In this document: positions 18,277 through 27,634 of the stretch, piece after piece
How the letters are laid out: every line of letters starts with the position of its first letter
Numbering within the stretch: the stretch's first letter is position 1
Origin: Veillonella sp. 3310
Lineage (GTDB): Bacteria; Bacillota; Negativicutes; Veillonellales; Veillonellaceae
Assembly (NCBI RefSeq): GCF_003999875.1
Contig: NZ_RQVJ01000002.1
Span: 186,001 to 250,000 of the forward strand
DNA length: 64,000 nt
Reading direction: 5' to 3'
Made by a program: the position numbers and the translations under genes
The notes under the pieces: model-generated
What the model was told of the DNA's origin: nothing
Database searches by the model: none
Seen by the model: the letters and a program-made list of their open reading frames with translations, nothing else

Positions 18277-19170
18277 ATGACATTATTAGAACTTGAAAAA
18301 TTAGCAAATGAACTGAATATTCCGGTGATAGGCGTGGCGCCGTGGCCATTGCCGGTGGAGGCGTCGTTGCATTTGGATACGCCTTATCCCTGTCCTTTTA
18401 CGAATGGCACCATAGACGAGCGCTTGCAAGGGTCGACGACGATGCTTGCACCGCAGTCGGCTATTGTTTGTTTGTTCCCCTATTATGTGCCTTGGGAAGG
18501 AAATACGAATGTAGCTAGGTATTGTTGGGGCGATGATTACCATATTGTGGTGCGTCAGTATTTGGAGCGGCTGGTGGCGGTGTTGCGTGAGCGGTATCCG
18601 AATGATAGCTTTGAGATTCACTGCGACACGTCGCCTTTGGCGGATCGCTATATGGCATACTTGGCGGGATTAGGCTTTTATGGGTGGAACCAAACGTTTA
18701 TCAATCCTACTTGGGGATCTTATACGGTGATTGGCACAATTATGACGACTTTGTCTTTGGAGCCTTCTGCGCCTCTTAGTGAAAGCTGTCTTCAATGTGG
18801 GGCTTGTTTGCGTGCTTGTCCAGGCAAGGCTTTACAGGGGAATCATTTAGATTACCGAACCTGTAAAAGTTACCTTACTCAGTGTAAAGGTGAACTTTCA
18901 GAGGAAGAAGAACAAATTATCGAAAAGACGCCACTTATTTTTGGCTGCGATGTATGCCAAGAGGTATGCCCTCATAATAGAAATGTTCCTATGACGCCTA
19001 TTCCAGAGTTTCAACGGGTTATGCCGTACATTGAGGCTGTGGAACTAGAAGGGATGACGAATAAAGAATTTAAAGCGAAGTACGGCCACAAGGCATGGGC
19101 TTGGAGAGGAAAGAAAGTATTGCTTCGCAATGCGGACATTGTTAGAAAGGAAAGATATGAAAGAAAGTAA
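18277..19170 (+). CDS. queG: Epoxyqueuosine reductase QueG
   Basis: 297 residues. QueG reduces epoxyqueuosine to queuosine in tRNA anticodons, a cobalamin- and iron-sulfur-dependent last step. Two ferredoxin-type clusters are visible: CLQCGACLRACPGKAL (~residue 172-187) and CDVCQEVCPHN (~225). The N-terminal region matches the family (PYPCPF, VARYCWGDDYH). It lacks the C-terminal HEAT repeats found in long forms. There is no ribosome site before the ATG. Confidence 0.9.
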   Translation: MTLLELEKLANELNIPVIGVAPWPLPVEASLHLDTPYPCPFTNGTIDERLQGSTTMLAPQSAIVCLFPYYVPWEGNTNVARYCWGDDYHIVVRQYLERLVAVLRERYPNDSFEIHCDTSPLADRYMAYLAGLGFYGWNQTFINPTWGSYTVIGTIMTTLSLEPSAPLSESCLQCGACLRACPGKALQGNHLDYRTCKSYLTQCKGELSEEEEQIIEKTPLIFGCDVCQEVCPHNRNVPMTPIPEFQRVMPYIEAVELEGMTNKEFKAKYGHKAWAWRGKKVLLRNADIVRKERYERK

Positions 19171-20341
19171 TTCTGTTTCATTATTTTTAATTATATTTTT
19201 AGGATTGCTCACGGCAGTAACGCCATTAGCAACGGATATGTATTTGCCATCATTACCAATTATGCCTGGAGAATTACATACATCGGCATCAAATATTCAA
19301 ATGACCATTGGCATTATGACCATCGGGATTGCGATAGGACAATTGTTTGCAGGTCCTATTAGTGATGTGCTAGGTCGAAAAAAACCACTTATTGTTGGTA
19401 ATTTACTTTGCGTAGTGGCCACTATCATTTGTGCCTATGCGCCGAATATTGAAGTTCTTTTGCTGGGGCGTTTTTTGCAAGGTGTAACGGGCTCCTTTGG
19501 GGTGGTTATCTCCAAGGCTATCGCTCGTGATTATGCATCGGGGCCGGCTCTGATTAAGCTATTGGCATCGTTGATGATGGTCAATGGATTGGCACCCGTT
19601 ATTGCTCCCTTATTGGGAGGACAGATTTTAATCTACGAAACATGGAGATTTATTTTTGTCGTGTTGGCAGGATTTTCCTTAATTTTATTGATAGGTTCTA
19701 TCCTATTCCGTGAAAGTTTATCGACCGAACAGCGCGTAGCAGGTGGCATTCAAGAGGCCATCAAAAACTATAAGATGCTATTAAAAGACAAAGCTTTTTT
19801 AGGGCAATGTGGTATTCAATGCTTTGCCTTTGGCGCGTTCTTTTGTTACATTAGTGGCTCATCCTTTGTGTATCAAAATATGCTTGGGCTGGATGCACAA
19901 CAATTTAGTTATATTTTTGGTATTAACAGTTGTGGTATTATTCTGTTCAGTATGATTAGCTCTCGCCTGAGCAATGTCATTAAGGATTACCAATTATTAC
20001 AGGGCAGTTTAACTGTGCTTTTCGTCGGATCTTCTTTGTTCTTAGGTGCTATGGCACTCAATATGCCGTTCTTAGTGGTGACCACAATTTTATTCTTTAC
20101 CGTAGGGACGGTGTCTCTATTCGGGGCTGCTAGCTTCTCTATGGCTATGGCCAATTACGGTCACCTAGCAGGTAGTGCGTCTGCCTTATTAGGCTTTTTC
20201 TCTATGGTGTCTGCCGGTATTGTATCACCTATCGTGGGGGTTGCAGGATCACATACAGCTATTCCTATGGGAATCACTATGGTGGTATGTTCTTTCATAG
20301 CCCTCGTATGTTACTATCGATTTGCGCGACCTACTATATAG
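19157..20341 (+). CDS. Bcr/CflA family multidrug efflux MFS transporter
   Basis: 394-residue major facilitator with about 12 membrane helices. The family opening TPLATDMYLPSLPIM lies in helix 1, and GRKKPLI corresponds to the loop 2-3 motif GPISDVLGRKKP. It would export drugs or small metabolites by proton antiport; the substrate is unknown. The ATG at 19157 follows GAAAGGAAAG; an earlier in-frame ATG (19130) has no site. It overlaps the queG end by 14 bases, suggesting an operon. Confidence 0.88.
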   Translation: MKESNSVSLFLIIFLGLLTAVTPLATDMYLPSLPIMPGELHTSASNIQMTIGIMTIGIAIGQLFAGPISDVLGRKKPLIVGNLLCVVATIICAYAPNIEVLLLGRFLQGVTGSFGVVISKAIARDYASGPALIKLLASLMMVNGLAPVIAPLLGGQILIYETWRFIFVVLAGFSLILLIGSILFRESLSTEQRVAGGIQEAIKNYKMLLKDKAFLGQCGIQCFAFGAFFCYISGSSFVYQNMLGLDAQQFSYIFGINSCGIILFSMISSRLSNVIKDYQLLQGSLTVLFVGSSLFLGAMALNMPFLVVTTILFFTVGTVSLFGAASFSMAMANYGHLAGSASALLGFFSMVSAGIVSPIVGVAGSHTAIPMGITMVVCSFIALVCYYRFARPTI

Positions 20342-20563
20342 GTATATCACTGTTGTACTAATACTCATGAATGGGTCTTCAGTGCTAGTGTATGTGGTAA
20401 AGAGTGGTCTATATAGGTATTGGTAGGAATGATAACACGATTATAGATGTACATAGGTAAGCCATTCCACAGTAGTATATGCTTGGTGGCTAAGCAAGAC
20501 CTTACAAGGTGTAAACAGAAAAGCATTCTTCCAAAAATATAGATAGAAAAGAGGTTCCTTTTA
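20342..20563. other. Spacer before the rplU promoter
   Basis: Non-coding stretch after the MFS gene. I see no convincing terminator, repeat-family copy, small gene or RNA here. Confidence 0.5.
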
Positions 20564-20593
20564 TTGACATAGACAGCTCTAGTCATGTATAAT
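20564..20593 (+). promoter_or_regulatory. Promoter of rplU-prp-rpmA
   Basis: Consensus TTGACA (20564-20569) and TATAAT (20588-20593) with an 18-base spacer; predicted start near 20600. Confidence 0.8.
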
Positions 20594-20599
20594 AATTGA

Positions 20600-20709
20600 G
20601 TCATAGTTTGGGTACGCCCAACTATTGCAAGCCGCATGAAGAGGTCAATAATATTTGGCTTCGGCTAGATAACCGCATTCAGCGAGTACGAATACAAGGA
20701 GGTGTCATA
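20600..20709 (+). ncRNA. Ribosomal protein L21 mRNA leader
   Basis: About 110 bases between promoter and rplU carry conserved-looking segments in order: GGGTACGCCC, ATTGCAAGCCGCATGAAGAG, TTGGCTTCGGCTAGAT, then CCGCATTCAGCGAGTACGAA. These resemble, from memory, the L21 leader of Firmicutes, an RNA thought to bind L21 for feedback control. The call rests on position plus resemblance, not on a covariance model. Confidence 0.65.
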
Positions 20710-21021
20710 ATGTACGCAATTATTAAAACTGGTGGTAAACAATATCGCGTTTCCGAAGGCGATGTAATCACTATTGAAAAATTGGATGTAGCAGCTGAAG
20801 GAACTGTTTCTTTTGACGAAGTTGTAACTGTAGTTAAAGACGGTGACGTTAAAGTTGGTACACCACTTGTGGACGGTGCAAAAGTTACTGGTACAGTACT
20901 TGAACATGGTAAAGCGAAAAAGATTTTGGTTTTCAAATACAAAGCGAAATCCAACTATCGTCGTCGTCAAGGCCATCGCCAACCATTCACTAAAGTTCGC
21001 ATCGAAAAAATCGAGGCGTAA
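20710..21021 (+). CDS. rplU: 50S ribosomal protein L21
   Basis: 103 residues, full length for L21, a 23S rRNA-binding protein of the large subunit. Opens [14 protein letters not shown] and ends in the basic [17 protein letters not shown] stretch typical of the family. The ATG at 20710 is preceded by AAGGAGGTG; the open frame further upstream only covers the leader. Confidence 0.98.
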   Translation: MYAIIKTGGKQYRVSEGDVITIEKLDVAAEGTVSFDEVVTVVKDGDVKVGTPLVDGAKVTGTVLEHGKAKKILVFKYKAKSNYRRRQGHRQPFTKVRIEKIEA

Positions 21022-21026
21022 TTGTC

Positions 21027-21341
21027 ATGACTCACATTGATGTGAAACGCAATGCGTTAGGGCAAATTGTAGAATGTCATTTTCGTGGACATGCTGAAGC
21101 AGGTCCCTACGGAGAAGATATTGTATGTGCCGCTATATCTATGCTTTCACAGACATCGGTCTTGGGACTTCATGAGGTGGCTGAGCAATCCATGGAGTAC
21201 CAAATAGAAGACGGTGAGTTACATATCCTACTTTCAGAACCCATTACTGAAAGAGGACAAACTATATTAGAAACCATGCTTCTTGGTATCAAGAATGTGG
21301 CAAATCAATATAGTGATTTTGTTAGAGTGAGTGAACAATAG
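21027..21341 (+). CDS. prp: Ribosomal-processing cysteine protease Prp
   Basis: 104 residues. Prp removes the N-terminal extension of L27 in Firmicutes. The catalytic His is in FRGHAEAG (~residue 18) and the catalytic Cys in DIVCAAIS (~33). It lies between rplU and rpmA, the canonical position, and the L27 it should cleave carries the matching site. Confidence 0.94.
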   Translation: MTHIDVKRNALGQIVECHFRGHAEAGPYGEDIVCAAISMLSQTSVLGLHEVAEQSMEYQIEDGELHILLSEPITERGQTILETMLLGIKNVANQYSDFVRVSEQ

Positions 21342-21353
21342 GAGGTGAACTAC

Positions 21354-21641
21354 ATGTTATTCAATATCCAATTACAACTATTCGCATCTAAAAAAGGTGC
21401 TTCCAGTACAAAAAATGGTCGTGATTCCGAGTCCAAACGTCTTGGAGTTAAATGCCATGACGGTTCTACTGTAAAAAGTGGTAACATTCTAGTTCGTCAA
21501 CGTGGTACACATTTCCATCCAGGCGCTAACGTAGGTATCGGCAAAGATGATACTTTATTTGCATTGGTTCCTGGCCGTGTAGCATTTGAACGTGCTGGTC
21601 GTTATAACCGTAAAGTTTCTGTATACCCTGTAGAAGCTTAA
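21354..21641 (+). CDS. rpmA: 50S ribosomal protein L27 with cleavable N-terminal extension
   Basis: 95 residues. The first nine residues ([10 protein letters not shown]) precede [15 protein letters not shown], the start of mature L27; the QLF-ASKKG junction fits the Prp cleavage site. Mature L27's N-terminus reaches the peptidyl-transfer centre. The ATG at 21354 is chosen because AGGAGGTG lies six bases upstream; the in-frame GTG at 21345 is part of that site. Confidence 0.97.
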   Translation: MLFNIQLQLFASKKGASSTKNGRDSESKRLGVKCHDGSTVKSGNILVRQRGTHFHPGANVGIGKDDTLFALVPGRVAFERAGRYNRKVSVYPVEA

Positions 21642-21658
21642 TAACAATACATATAAGA

Positions 21659-21692
21659 GGTCACTAGATAGCAATATCTAGTGGCCTTTTTT
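21659..21692 (+). terminator. Intrinsic terminator after rpmA
   Basis: GGTCACTAGAT pairs with ATCTAGTGGCC (one G-T pair) around a 6-base loop, followed by TTTTTT. Confidence 0.9.
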
Positions 21693-22029
21693 GTTTTCTT
21701 AGTATGTGGTTTGCGGTTGTTGGAAATAGGATAACAAGATTTTGTAAAAATGATGTTTATCAGATATTTGGGATAGGGTTATAGGTTGTAAAAGGATATG
21801 ACAGTTTTATAGTGAACAAATGAATAGATGTATATTTCTGTTTATGCATACATAGTATTTATATTTGCTTTCATAATGTACACTAATTTTATATACATTG
21901 ATTCCTAAGTGGAGTATAATAAAAAGTAGGCTATATCTAATAAAATCGGTATAGTCCATATGTTACGACAAAGCCTAAAAAGATATAGGCTATCATAGAT
22001 CTACTAAGTCAGTAGAAAAGGAGTTTACT
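21693..22029. other. Spacer and leader upstream of hydG
   Basis: AT-rich, without genes. A TATAAT at about 21915 may be the hydG -10 element, but no good -35 is seen. In the ~100 bases after it, CTATATCT (21931-21938) pairs with AGATATAG (21981-21988), so the leader may fold into a hairpin; no known riboswitch was recognised. Confidence 0.4.
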
Positions 22030-23448
22030 ATGTATGATGTACACTCTTCCAAGGCGGAAGAATTTATTAATCATGAAGAGATTCTAGCCACTCTAAAATA
22101 TGCAGAAGAAAACAAGGAAAATCGTCCTTTGTTGGATGCCATATTAGAAAAAGCAAAAACTCGTGTAGGGTTGAACCACCGCGAGGCGATGGTGATGTTA
22201 GAATGTCCTTTGCCAGAATATAAGGAGAAATTATTTGCTTTAGCAAAAGAGATTAAACAAGCCATTTATGGTAATCGTATTGTGCTGTTTGCTCCGTTAT
22301 ATTTATCAAACTATTGCATCAATGGTTGTGTCTACTGCCCATACCATGCAAAAAATAAAACCATCACTCGCAAAAAATTAAACCAAGATCAAGTGCGTGA
22401 AGAAGTGATGGCATTAGAAGCTATGGGACATAAACGGATCGTTATCGAATCTGGTGAACATCCATTAGAAAATCCATTAGAATATATTTTAGAATGTATC
22501 GATACGATTTACTCTATTAAAAAAGACAATGGAGAAATCCGTCGTGTGAATGTTAATATTGCGGCTTGTGAAGTAGAAGATTATCGAAAATTACATGAAG
22601 CAGGCATTGGTACGTACACATTGTTCCAAGAAACGTATAATAAAGAAAATTATGAGGCCCTTCATCCAACAGGTCCTAAGAGCGATTATGCATACCATAC
22701 AACGGCGATGGACCGTGCTATGGAGGCAGGTATTGATGACGTGGGCATTGGCGTGCTCTATGGATTGGAGCATTACAAATACGACTTTGTAGGTTTGTTG
22801 ATGCATGCAGAGCATTTAGAAGCGAAGTTTGGGGTAGGGCCGCATACCATTAGTGTACCTCGAATTTGTCCAGCCGATGATATCGATGTAGATGATTTCA
22901 GCAATGCTGTACCAGACGATATTTTTGAAAAAATCGTCGCATTGATTCGTGTATCTGCACCGTATGCAGGTATGATTATGTCTACCCGTGAAAGCCAATC
23001 TATGCGTGAGCGTGGTTTGGCATTAGGGATTTCTCAAATTTCTGGTGGCTCTCGTACATCCGTCGGTGGCTATGTAGAAGAAGAACCAGAAGAAGAAAAC
23101 TCTGCTCAATTCGATACGAGTGACCGCCGTTCCTTGGATGAAATTGTAGAATGGTTATTACAATTGGGATATGTACCGAGTTTCTGTACGGCTTGCTACC
23201 GTGAAGGGCGTACAGGAGATCGTTTCATGGCACTTGCTAAGAGCGGGCAAATTTCTAACTGTTGCCAACCGAATGCGTTAATGACATTGAAAGAATACTT
23301 ACTAGATTATGCAGACGAGGACACAAAAGCTGTTGGCGCTGCTGTGATCGATGTGCAATTAGACTCTATTAAGAATGATCTGGTGAAAGAAAAATCCAAA
23401 GCCTATATTGCGCAAATGGAAGAGGGAGAACGTGACTTCCGATTCTAG
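22030..23448 (+). CDS. hydG: [FeFe] hydrogenase maturase HydG
   Basis: 472-residue radical SAM tyrosine lyase that makes the CO and cyanide ligands of the hydrogenase H-cluster. The SAM cluster cysteines are in CINGCVYC (residues 96-103). The C-terminal second-cluster motif CTACYREGRTGDRFM with NCCQPNA separates HydG from its relative ThiH, which is encoded separately at 52852. HydE, HydF and the hydrogenase are not in this window. Confidence 0.92.
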   Translation: MYDVHSSKAEEFINHEEILATLKYAEENKENRPLLDAILEKAKTRVGLNHREAMVMLECPLPEYKEKLFALAKEIKQAIYGNRIVLFAPLYLSNYCINGCVYCPYHAKNKTITRKKLNQDQVREEVMALEAMGHKRIVIESGEHPLENPLEYILECIDTIYSIKKDNGEIRRVNVNIAACEVEDYRKLHEAGIGTYTLFQETYNKENYEALHPTGPKSDYAYHTTAMDRAMEAGIDDVGIGVLYGLEHYKYDFVGLLMHAEHLEAKFGVGPHTISVPRICPADDIDVDDFSNAVPDDIFEKIVALIRVSAPYAGMIMSTRESQSMRERGLALGISQISGGSRTSVGGYVEEEPEEENSAQFDTSDRRSLDEIVEWLLQLGYVPSFCTACYREGRTGDRFMALAKSGQISNCCQPNALMTLKEYLLDYADEDTKAVGAAVIDVQLDSIKNDLVKEKSKAYIAQMEEGERDFRF

Positions 23449-23532
23449 TCAAAACTTAGTGCATAGGGTATAATATTTAATATATAGTGTTTATATATTG
23501 AAGTTATAAACAGAAGATTGTGGGAGGACAGA

Positions 23533-25068
23533 ATGGAACAAAAAGAGATGGTTGTTGTCGTTGACTTTGGTGGTCAATATAACCAACTGATCGCGCGTCG
23601 TGTACGTGAAAATAATGTGTATTGTGAGGTATATCCATACAATAAAGCATTAGAAAAAATTAAAGAATTACAGCCAAAAGGTATCATCTTCACAGGTGGT
23701 CCTGCTAGCGTATACGAAGACAATGCTCCTAAAATGGAAGCGGAAGTATTTGAACTTGGCATTCCAGTATTGGGTATGTGCTATGGTATGCAATTTATGG
23801 CACATACATTAGGTGGTCATGTAACGTCTGCGGAAACACGTGAATTTGGTAAAACTCCAACTCATGTGGACGTGTCCTCACCATTATTTAAAGGACTTTC
23901 AGAAGAAGAAATCGTATGGATGAGCCATGTGGATTATGTGGCAAAAGTGCCAGAAGGTTTCAAAATCGTGGCACATACAAAAGATTGCCCTGTAGCAGCT
24001 ATGCAAAACGAAGAGCATCGTTTATATGCTATGCAATACCATGCAGAAGTGTTGCATACAGAACATGGTAAAGAAATGTTGCACAACTTCTTGTATGAAG
24101 TATGTGGATGCACAGGCCAATGGACGATGGCAAACTATGCAAAAACTGCTATTGAAGAGATTCGCAATACAGTAGGTGATGGCAAAGTATTATTGGCATT
24201 ATCTGGTGGTGTGGATAGCTCCGTAGCAGCGGCGTTAATCTCCAAAGCTGTAGGGGATCAATTAACTTGTATCTTCGTTGACCATGGTTTGATGCGTAAA
24301 AACGAAGGTGACGAAGTAGAAGCGGCGTTCAAAGATTCTGGTATGCACTTCATCCGTGTGGATGCAGAAGAACGTTTCTTAACAAAATTAGCAGGTCTTG
24401 AAGATCCAGAAGCGAAACGTAAAGCTATCGGCGAAGAATTTATTCGTGTATTCGAAGATGAAGGACGTAAAATTGGTTCCGTTGATTACTTAGCACAAGG
24501 TACCATTTATCCAGACGTAATCGAGTCTGGTACTGGTGAAGCAGAAGTCATTAAGTCTCATCACAACGTAGGTGGATTACCTGCAGTAGTAGATTTCAAA
24601 GGTTTAATCGAACCACTTCGCAACTTGTTCAAAGACGAAGTTCGTCAATTAGGTGCTGAACTTGGTTTGGCAGATTACCTAGTATGGCGTCAACCATTCC
24701 CAGGACCAGGTCTTGCGATTCGTGTCATGGGGGAAGTGACAAAAGATAAACTAGACGTATTGCGTGACGCGGATTACATCTTCCGCGATGAAATCGCAAA
24801 AGCTGGTTTAGATCGTTCCATTAATCAATACTTCGCGGTGTTAACAAGTACACGCACAGTAGGTGTTATGGGTGACTTCCGTACCTATGATTACACATTG
24901 GCATTGCGCGGTGTAACTACAACTGACTTTATGACAGCTGATTGGGCACGTATCCCTTATGATGTATTGGATACTATCTCCCGCCGTATCGTGAACGAAG
25001 TAAACCACATTAACCGTATCGTGTACGATATTACAAGTAAACCACCAGCAACCATTGAGTGGGAATAA
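23533..25068 (+). CDS. guaA: GMP synthase (glutamine-hydrolysing)
   Basis: 511 residues; converts XMP, glutamine and ATP to GMP. The class I amidotransferase domain has the catalytic Cys in GMCYGMQ (~residue 82) and His in YHAEV. The synthetase domain has the PP-loop LSGGVDSS (~225). The C-terminal dimerisation domain ends IEWE. The ATG at 23533 has GGGAGGA upstream; an in-frame TTG at 23518 does not. No purine riboswitch was found in the 84-base gap before it. Confidence 0.97.
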   Translation: MEQKEMVVVVDFGGQYNQLIARRVRENNVYCEVYPYNKALEKIKELQPKGIIFTGGPASVYEDNAPKMEAEVFELGIPVLGMCYGMQFMAHTLGGHVTSAETREFGKTPTHVDVSSPLFKGLSEEEIVWMSHVDYVAKVPEGFKIVAHTKDCPVAAMQNEEHRLYAMQYHAEVLHTEHGKEMLHNFLYEVCGCTGQWTMANYAKTAIEEIRNTVGDGKVLLALSGGVDSSVAAALISKAVGDQLTCIFVDHGLMRKNEGDEVEAAFKDSGMHFIRVDAEERFLTKLAGLEDPEAKRKAIGEEFIRVFEDEGRKIGSVDYLAQGTIYPDVIESGTGEAEVIKSHHNVGGLPAVVDFKGLIEPLRNLFKDEVRQLGAELGLADYLVWRQPFPGPGLAIRVMGEVTKDKLDVLRDADYIFRDEIAKAGLDRSINQYFAVLTSTRTVGVMGDFRTYDYTLALRGVTTTDFMTADWARIPYDVLDTISRRIVNEVNHINRIVYDITSKPPATIEWE

Positions 25069-25081
25069 AATAAATAGACTG

Positions 25082-25116
25082 AAAGCCAGTAGAACTTAGG
25101 ATCTGCTGGCTTTTTT
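25082..25116 (+). terminator. Intrinsic terminator after guaA
   Basis: AAAGCCAGTAGA pairs with TCTGCTGGCTTT (one G-T pair) around an 8-base loop, with a run of six T residues. Confidence 0.9.
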
Positions 25117-25182
25117 ATTTATAATCTCCTTAAAGTATGTTACAATTAATAGAATACGGAATTCTTTATAAGGAGAGGTTCG

Positions 25183-26217
25183 ATGAAATTATTTTCTTCA
25201 TTAGGAAGAGATTTAGGAATAGATATTGGTACCTTTCACACGCACATTTATGTGGAAGGTCGAGGGGTGGTTGTGTCGGAACCATCGATAGTGGCAACGG
25301 ACGCAAAGCAAGAGAATATTGTCACCGTTGGTGAAGATGCGCATCGCTTGTTGTTGCGCAATCCGGAAACATTAGCCCCTATGAGTCCTCTGAAAGAGGG
25401 CTTTATTGTGGACTATCGGATTGTGTTGTCCATGTTAAAGTATTTTATGAACAAAGCGTCCAAGGCGGTTCGTAGATCCCGTGTTGTCATGGCAGTGCCT
25501 TGTGGTATTACCGATGTAGAGCGAAGAGCTATGACGGATGCCATCATTCAGGCGGGCGCTCGGGAAGCGCATTTGCTAGAAAGCCCTGTAGCAGCAGCTA
25601 TCGGTGCAGGACTTCCTATTTTTGAGGCTCGTGGCAGTATGGCTGTCGATATCGGTGGGAGTACGACGGATGTAGCTATTTTATCGATGGGTGGTAAAGT
25701 GGCGAGTCGCACATCACGGATTGGTGGTAATGAATTAAACGAAGCTATTTATCATTATATACGTAATGAGTTTTCTATTATGGTGTCTGATGAAACCGTG
25801 GAAGACATTAAACAAACTCTTGGTTGTGCCATCACTCCATCTATCGAAGGGGAATATACTATCGTAGGTCGTCACTCTGAGACGGGACTCACCAAACGCT
25901 GTATGATTCGTAAAAGTGAAGTTTATGAAATTTTGCGACAACCTATTGCAGATATGGTGGCGGTCATCCGCAGTATTTTGGAAAAAACACCGCCTGAATT
26001 AGTAGCAGATATTATGGAAAGTGGTATGCTTCTTACGGGAGGTACGGCTTTACTTGAAGGGTTAGACCGCCACATCCAAGAGGAACTAGGCATTCCTGTA
26101 CGTATTGCAGATACACCAGGCGATACGGTGGCACTTGGTTTAGGTAGAGCTGCTGCGGATGTGCAACGCTTGGAGCGCTTATTAGTGGCTAGTAAATTAC
26201 GAAAGGGGCGATCTTAA
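25183..26217 (+). CDS. mreB: Rod shape-determining protein MreB
   Basis: 344-residue actin homologue that organises lateral wall synthesis along the membrane. The phosphate 1 motif is DIGTFHTHIYV, slightly unlike the usual DLGTANTLVYV; phosphate 2 is VDIGGSTTDVAI (~residue 155), and the adenosine motif is near LTGGTALLEGL (~285). It starts a five-gene elongasome operon and its stop shares a base with the mreC start. Confidence 0.94.
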   Translation: MKLFSSLGRDLGIDIGTFHTHIYVEGRGVVVSEPSIVATDAKQENIVTVGEDAHRLLLRNPETLAPMSPLKEGFIVDYRIVLSMLKYFMNKASKAVRRSRVVMAVPCGITDVERRAMTDAIIQAGAREAHLLESPVAAAIGAGLPIFEARGSMAVDIGGSTTDVAILSMGGKVASRTSRIGGNELNEAIYHYIRNEFSIMVSDETVEDIKQTLGCAITPSIEGEYTIVGRHSETGLTKRCMIRKSEVYEILRQPIADMVAVIRSILEKTPPELVADIMESGMLLTGGTALLEGLDRHIQEELGIPVRIADTPGDTVALGLGRAAADVQRLERLLVASKLRKGRS

Positions 26218-27134
26218 TGCAACAATCTGAACGCAAATGGTTGACTATGATCGTAATCCTTTGTGCCATATTAGGTATCTTTGGGTATGTGTGGAAGCAA
26301 AGAACGCAAGTACCAGTGGTGACGGTGACCTTAGAAAATTTAATGGCCCCTTTCACTTACGGAGCCAGTCGTTTCTTATCTGGTTTACATACAGGAATAG
26401 CTGTGATAGATAATGGTATTTTGCGTGTGAAAGACATGTCAGATATAGAAGGGCGCAATGCTGAGCTAGAACAGAAACAAGTAGCCTATGATGAGTTGGT
26501 AGCAGAAAATATTCGATTACGTCAATTGTTAAAGTTTAAAGGAGAACAACCTCAATTTGCGTTGTTAGCAGCATCCGTGGTGACACGTGATAGAGGGGCT
26601 TGGACAGATACTTTCACGATTAGTAGAGGCAGTGCCGATGGAGTAGCGCCGAATATGGCGGTCATTGCTCCGCGAGGTGTGGTAGGTTTCGTATCTGATG
26701 TGTACGAACACTCTGCACGGGTACAAAGTATATTAGACCCTCGGTCAGCGACTGGGGTTATCGTGCAACGCCCTGAGTCTAGAATTGCCTCCATCTTGAA
26801 AGGCAACGGCAATCTTCCAATGGAACCACAAATGGTGAATATCGCTTTAAATGGTGATGTTCTGAAAGGGGATACCATCGTCACGTCTGGCTTTGGTGGT
26901 ATCTATCCGAAAGGATTATTATTGGGCCATGTGAAAGACATTGTGACCGATGAAGAAGGCTTTGTGAAGCATGCTGTTATTGAACCTACCGTGGACTTCC
27001 AGAGTTTAGAAGAAGTCTTCGTGATTGTATCATCGTCCATTGCACGACCAGAAGCGCCAAAATTAGAGCCCAAATTGATTCCTCGTACACAGCGAGATCA
27101 AGTAGAAGGGGCTAAAGGGACGGTGCAACAATGA
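26217..27134 (+). CDS. mreC: Rod shape-determining protein MreC
   Basis: 305 residues: one N-terminal membrane helix (WLTMIVILCAILGIFGYV), a short coiled coil (~80-110, ending ENIRLRQLLKF) and a beta-rich extracytoplasmic domain with GVVGFVSDVYEHSARVQSI. MreC links MreB to PBP2 and RodA. It overlaps mreB by one base and mreD by four. Confidence 0.94.
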   Translation: MQQSERKWLTMIVILCAILGIFGYVWKQRTQVPVVTVTLENLMAPFTYGASRFLSGLHTGIAVIDNGILRVKDMSDIEGRNAELEQKQVAYDELVAENIRLRQLLKFKGEQPQFALLAASVVTRDRGAWTDTFTISRGSADGVAPNMAVIAPRGVVGFVSDVYEHSARVQSILDPRSATGVIVQRPESRIASILKGNGNLPMEPQMVNIALNGDVLKGDTIVTSGFGGIYPKGLLLGHVKDIVTDEEGFVKHAVIEPTVDFQSLEEVFVIVSSSIARPEAPKLEPKLIPRTQRDQVEGAKGTVQQ

Positions 27135-27622
27135 AAAAATGTGCATGGATATTGATGCTAATCGGTGTCATTATTCTTCAATCCTTAGTGGTGCCTAGAT
27201 GGTTTCCCTACTCTTGGGCGCCACATCTGTTATTAGATATTGCGTTGGTAGTGACCGTATTGAAAGGCCGTTCGCATGGCATGATGCTAGCCGTTGTAGG
27301 TGGTATCGTTCAAGATGTGATGATTGGCAACTATTTTGGATTACATGTAGTGTCCTATGCGATAGTAAGCTATATGTTAGGCTCTATGCAAGGTACTGTG
27401 TATGAAGAACAATGGTATGCTACTGCCTGGTGGACAGGTATAGGAGCAGCCTTAGTTATGGCTCTACAAATAGGTTTATTGTGGGTTGTACAAGAACCAA
27501 TTGTTATGACTACCTACATTTGGAATCATGGCATTCCTTCCATAGGAATTGATGCCTTAGTAGGCATTGTGGTGCATAAATTGGTATGGCGCTGGGAAGA
27601 AAAAGATGAATACATGTGGTAG
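27131..27622 (+). CDS. mreD: Rod shape-determining protein MreD
   Basis: 163 residues, a small integral membrane protein with about five hydrophobic segments; the first is AWILMLIGVIILQSLVVP. It has weak sequence motifs, so the assignment leans on length, topology and its place between mreC and the PBP2 gene. Confidence 0.9.
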   Translation: MKKCAWILMLIGVIILQSLVVPRWFPYSWAPHLLLDIALVVTVLKGRSHGMMLAVVGGIVQDVMIGNYFGLHVVSYAIVSYMLGSMQGTVYEEQWYATAWWTGIGAALVMALQIGLLWVVQEPIVMTTYIWNHGIPSIGIDALVGIVVHKLVWRWEEKDEYMW

Positions 27623-27634
27623 AAAGGAGAGGCT

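Noticed and set aside
20596-20709. N-terminally extended L21 from the upstream in-frame start
   Set aside because: The extension is the structured leader; the ATG at 20710 has the ribosome site and gives the normal L21 length.
22030-23448. A second ThiH instead of HydG
   Set aside because: The C-terminal CTAC and NCC motifs and the longer length match HydG, and a separate ThiH is encoded in the thi operon.
23449-23532. Purine or guanine riboswitch before guaA
   Set aside because: The 84-base gap has no TATA-NNNN-loop pair motif of the aptamer and is too short to hold one with a platform.
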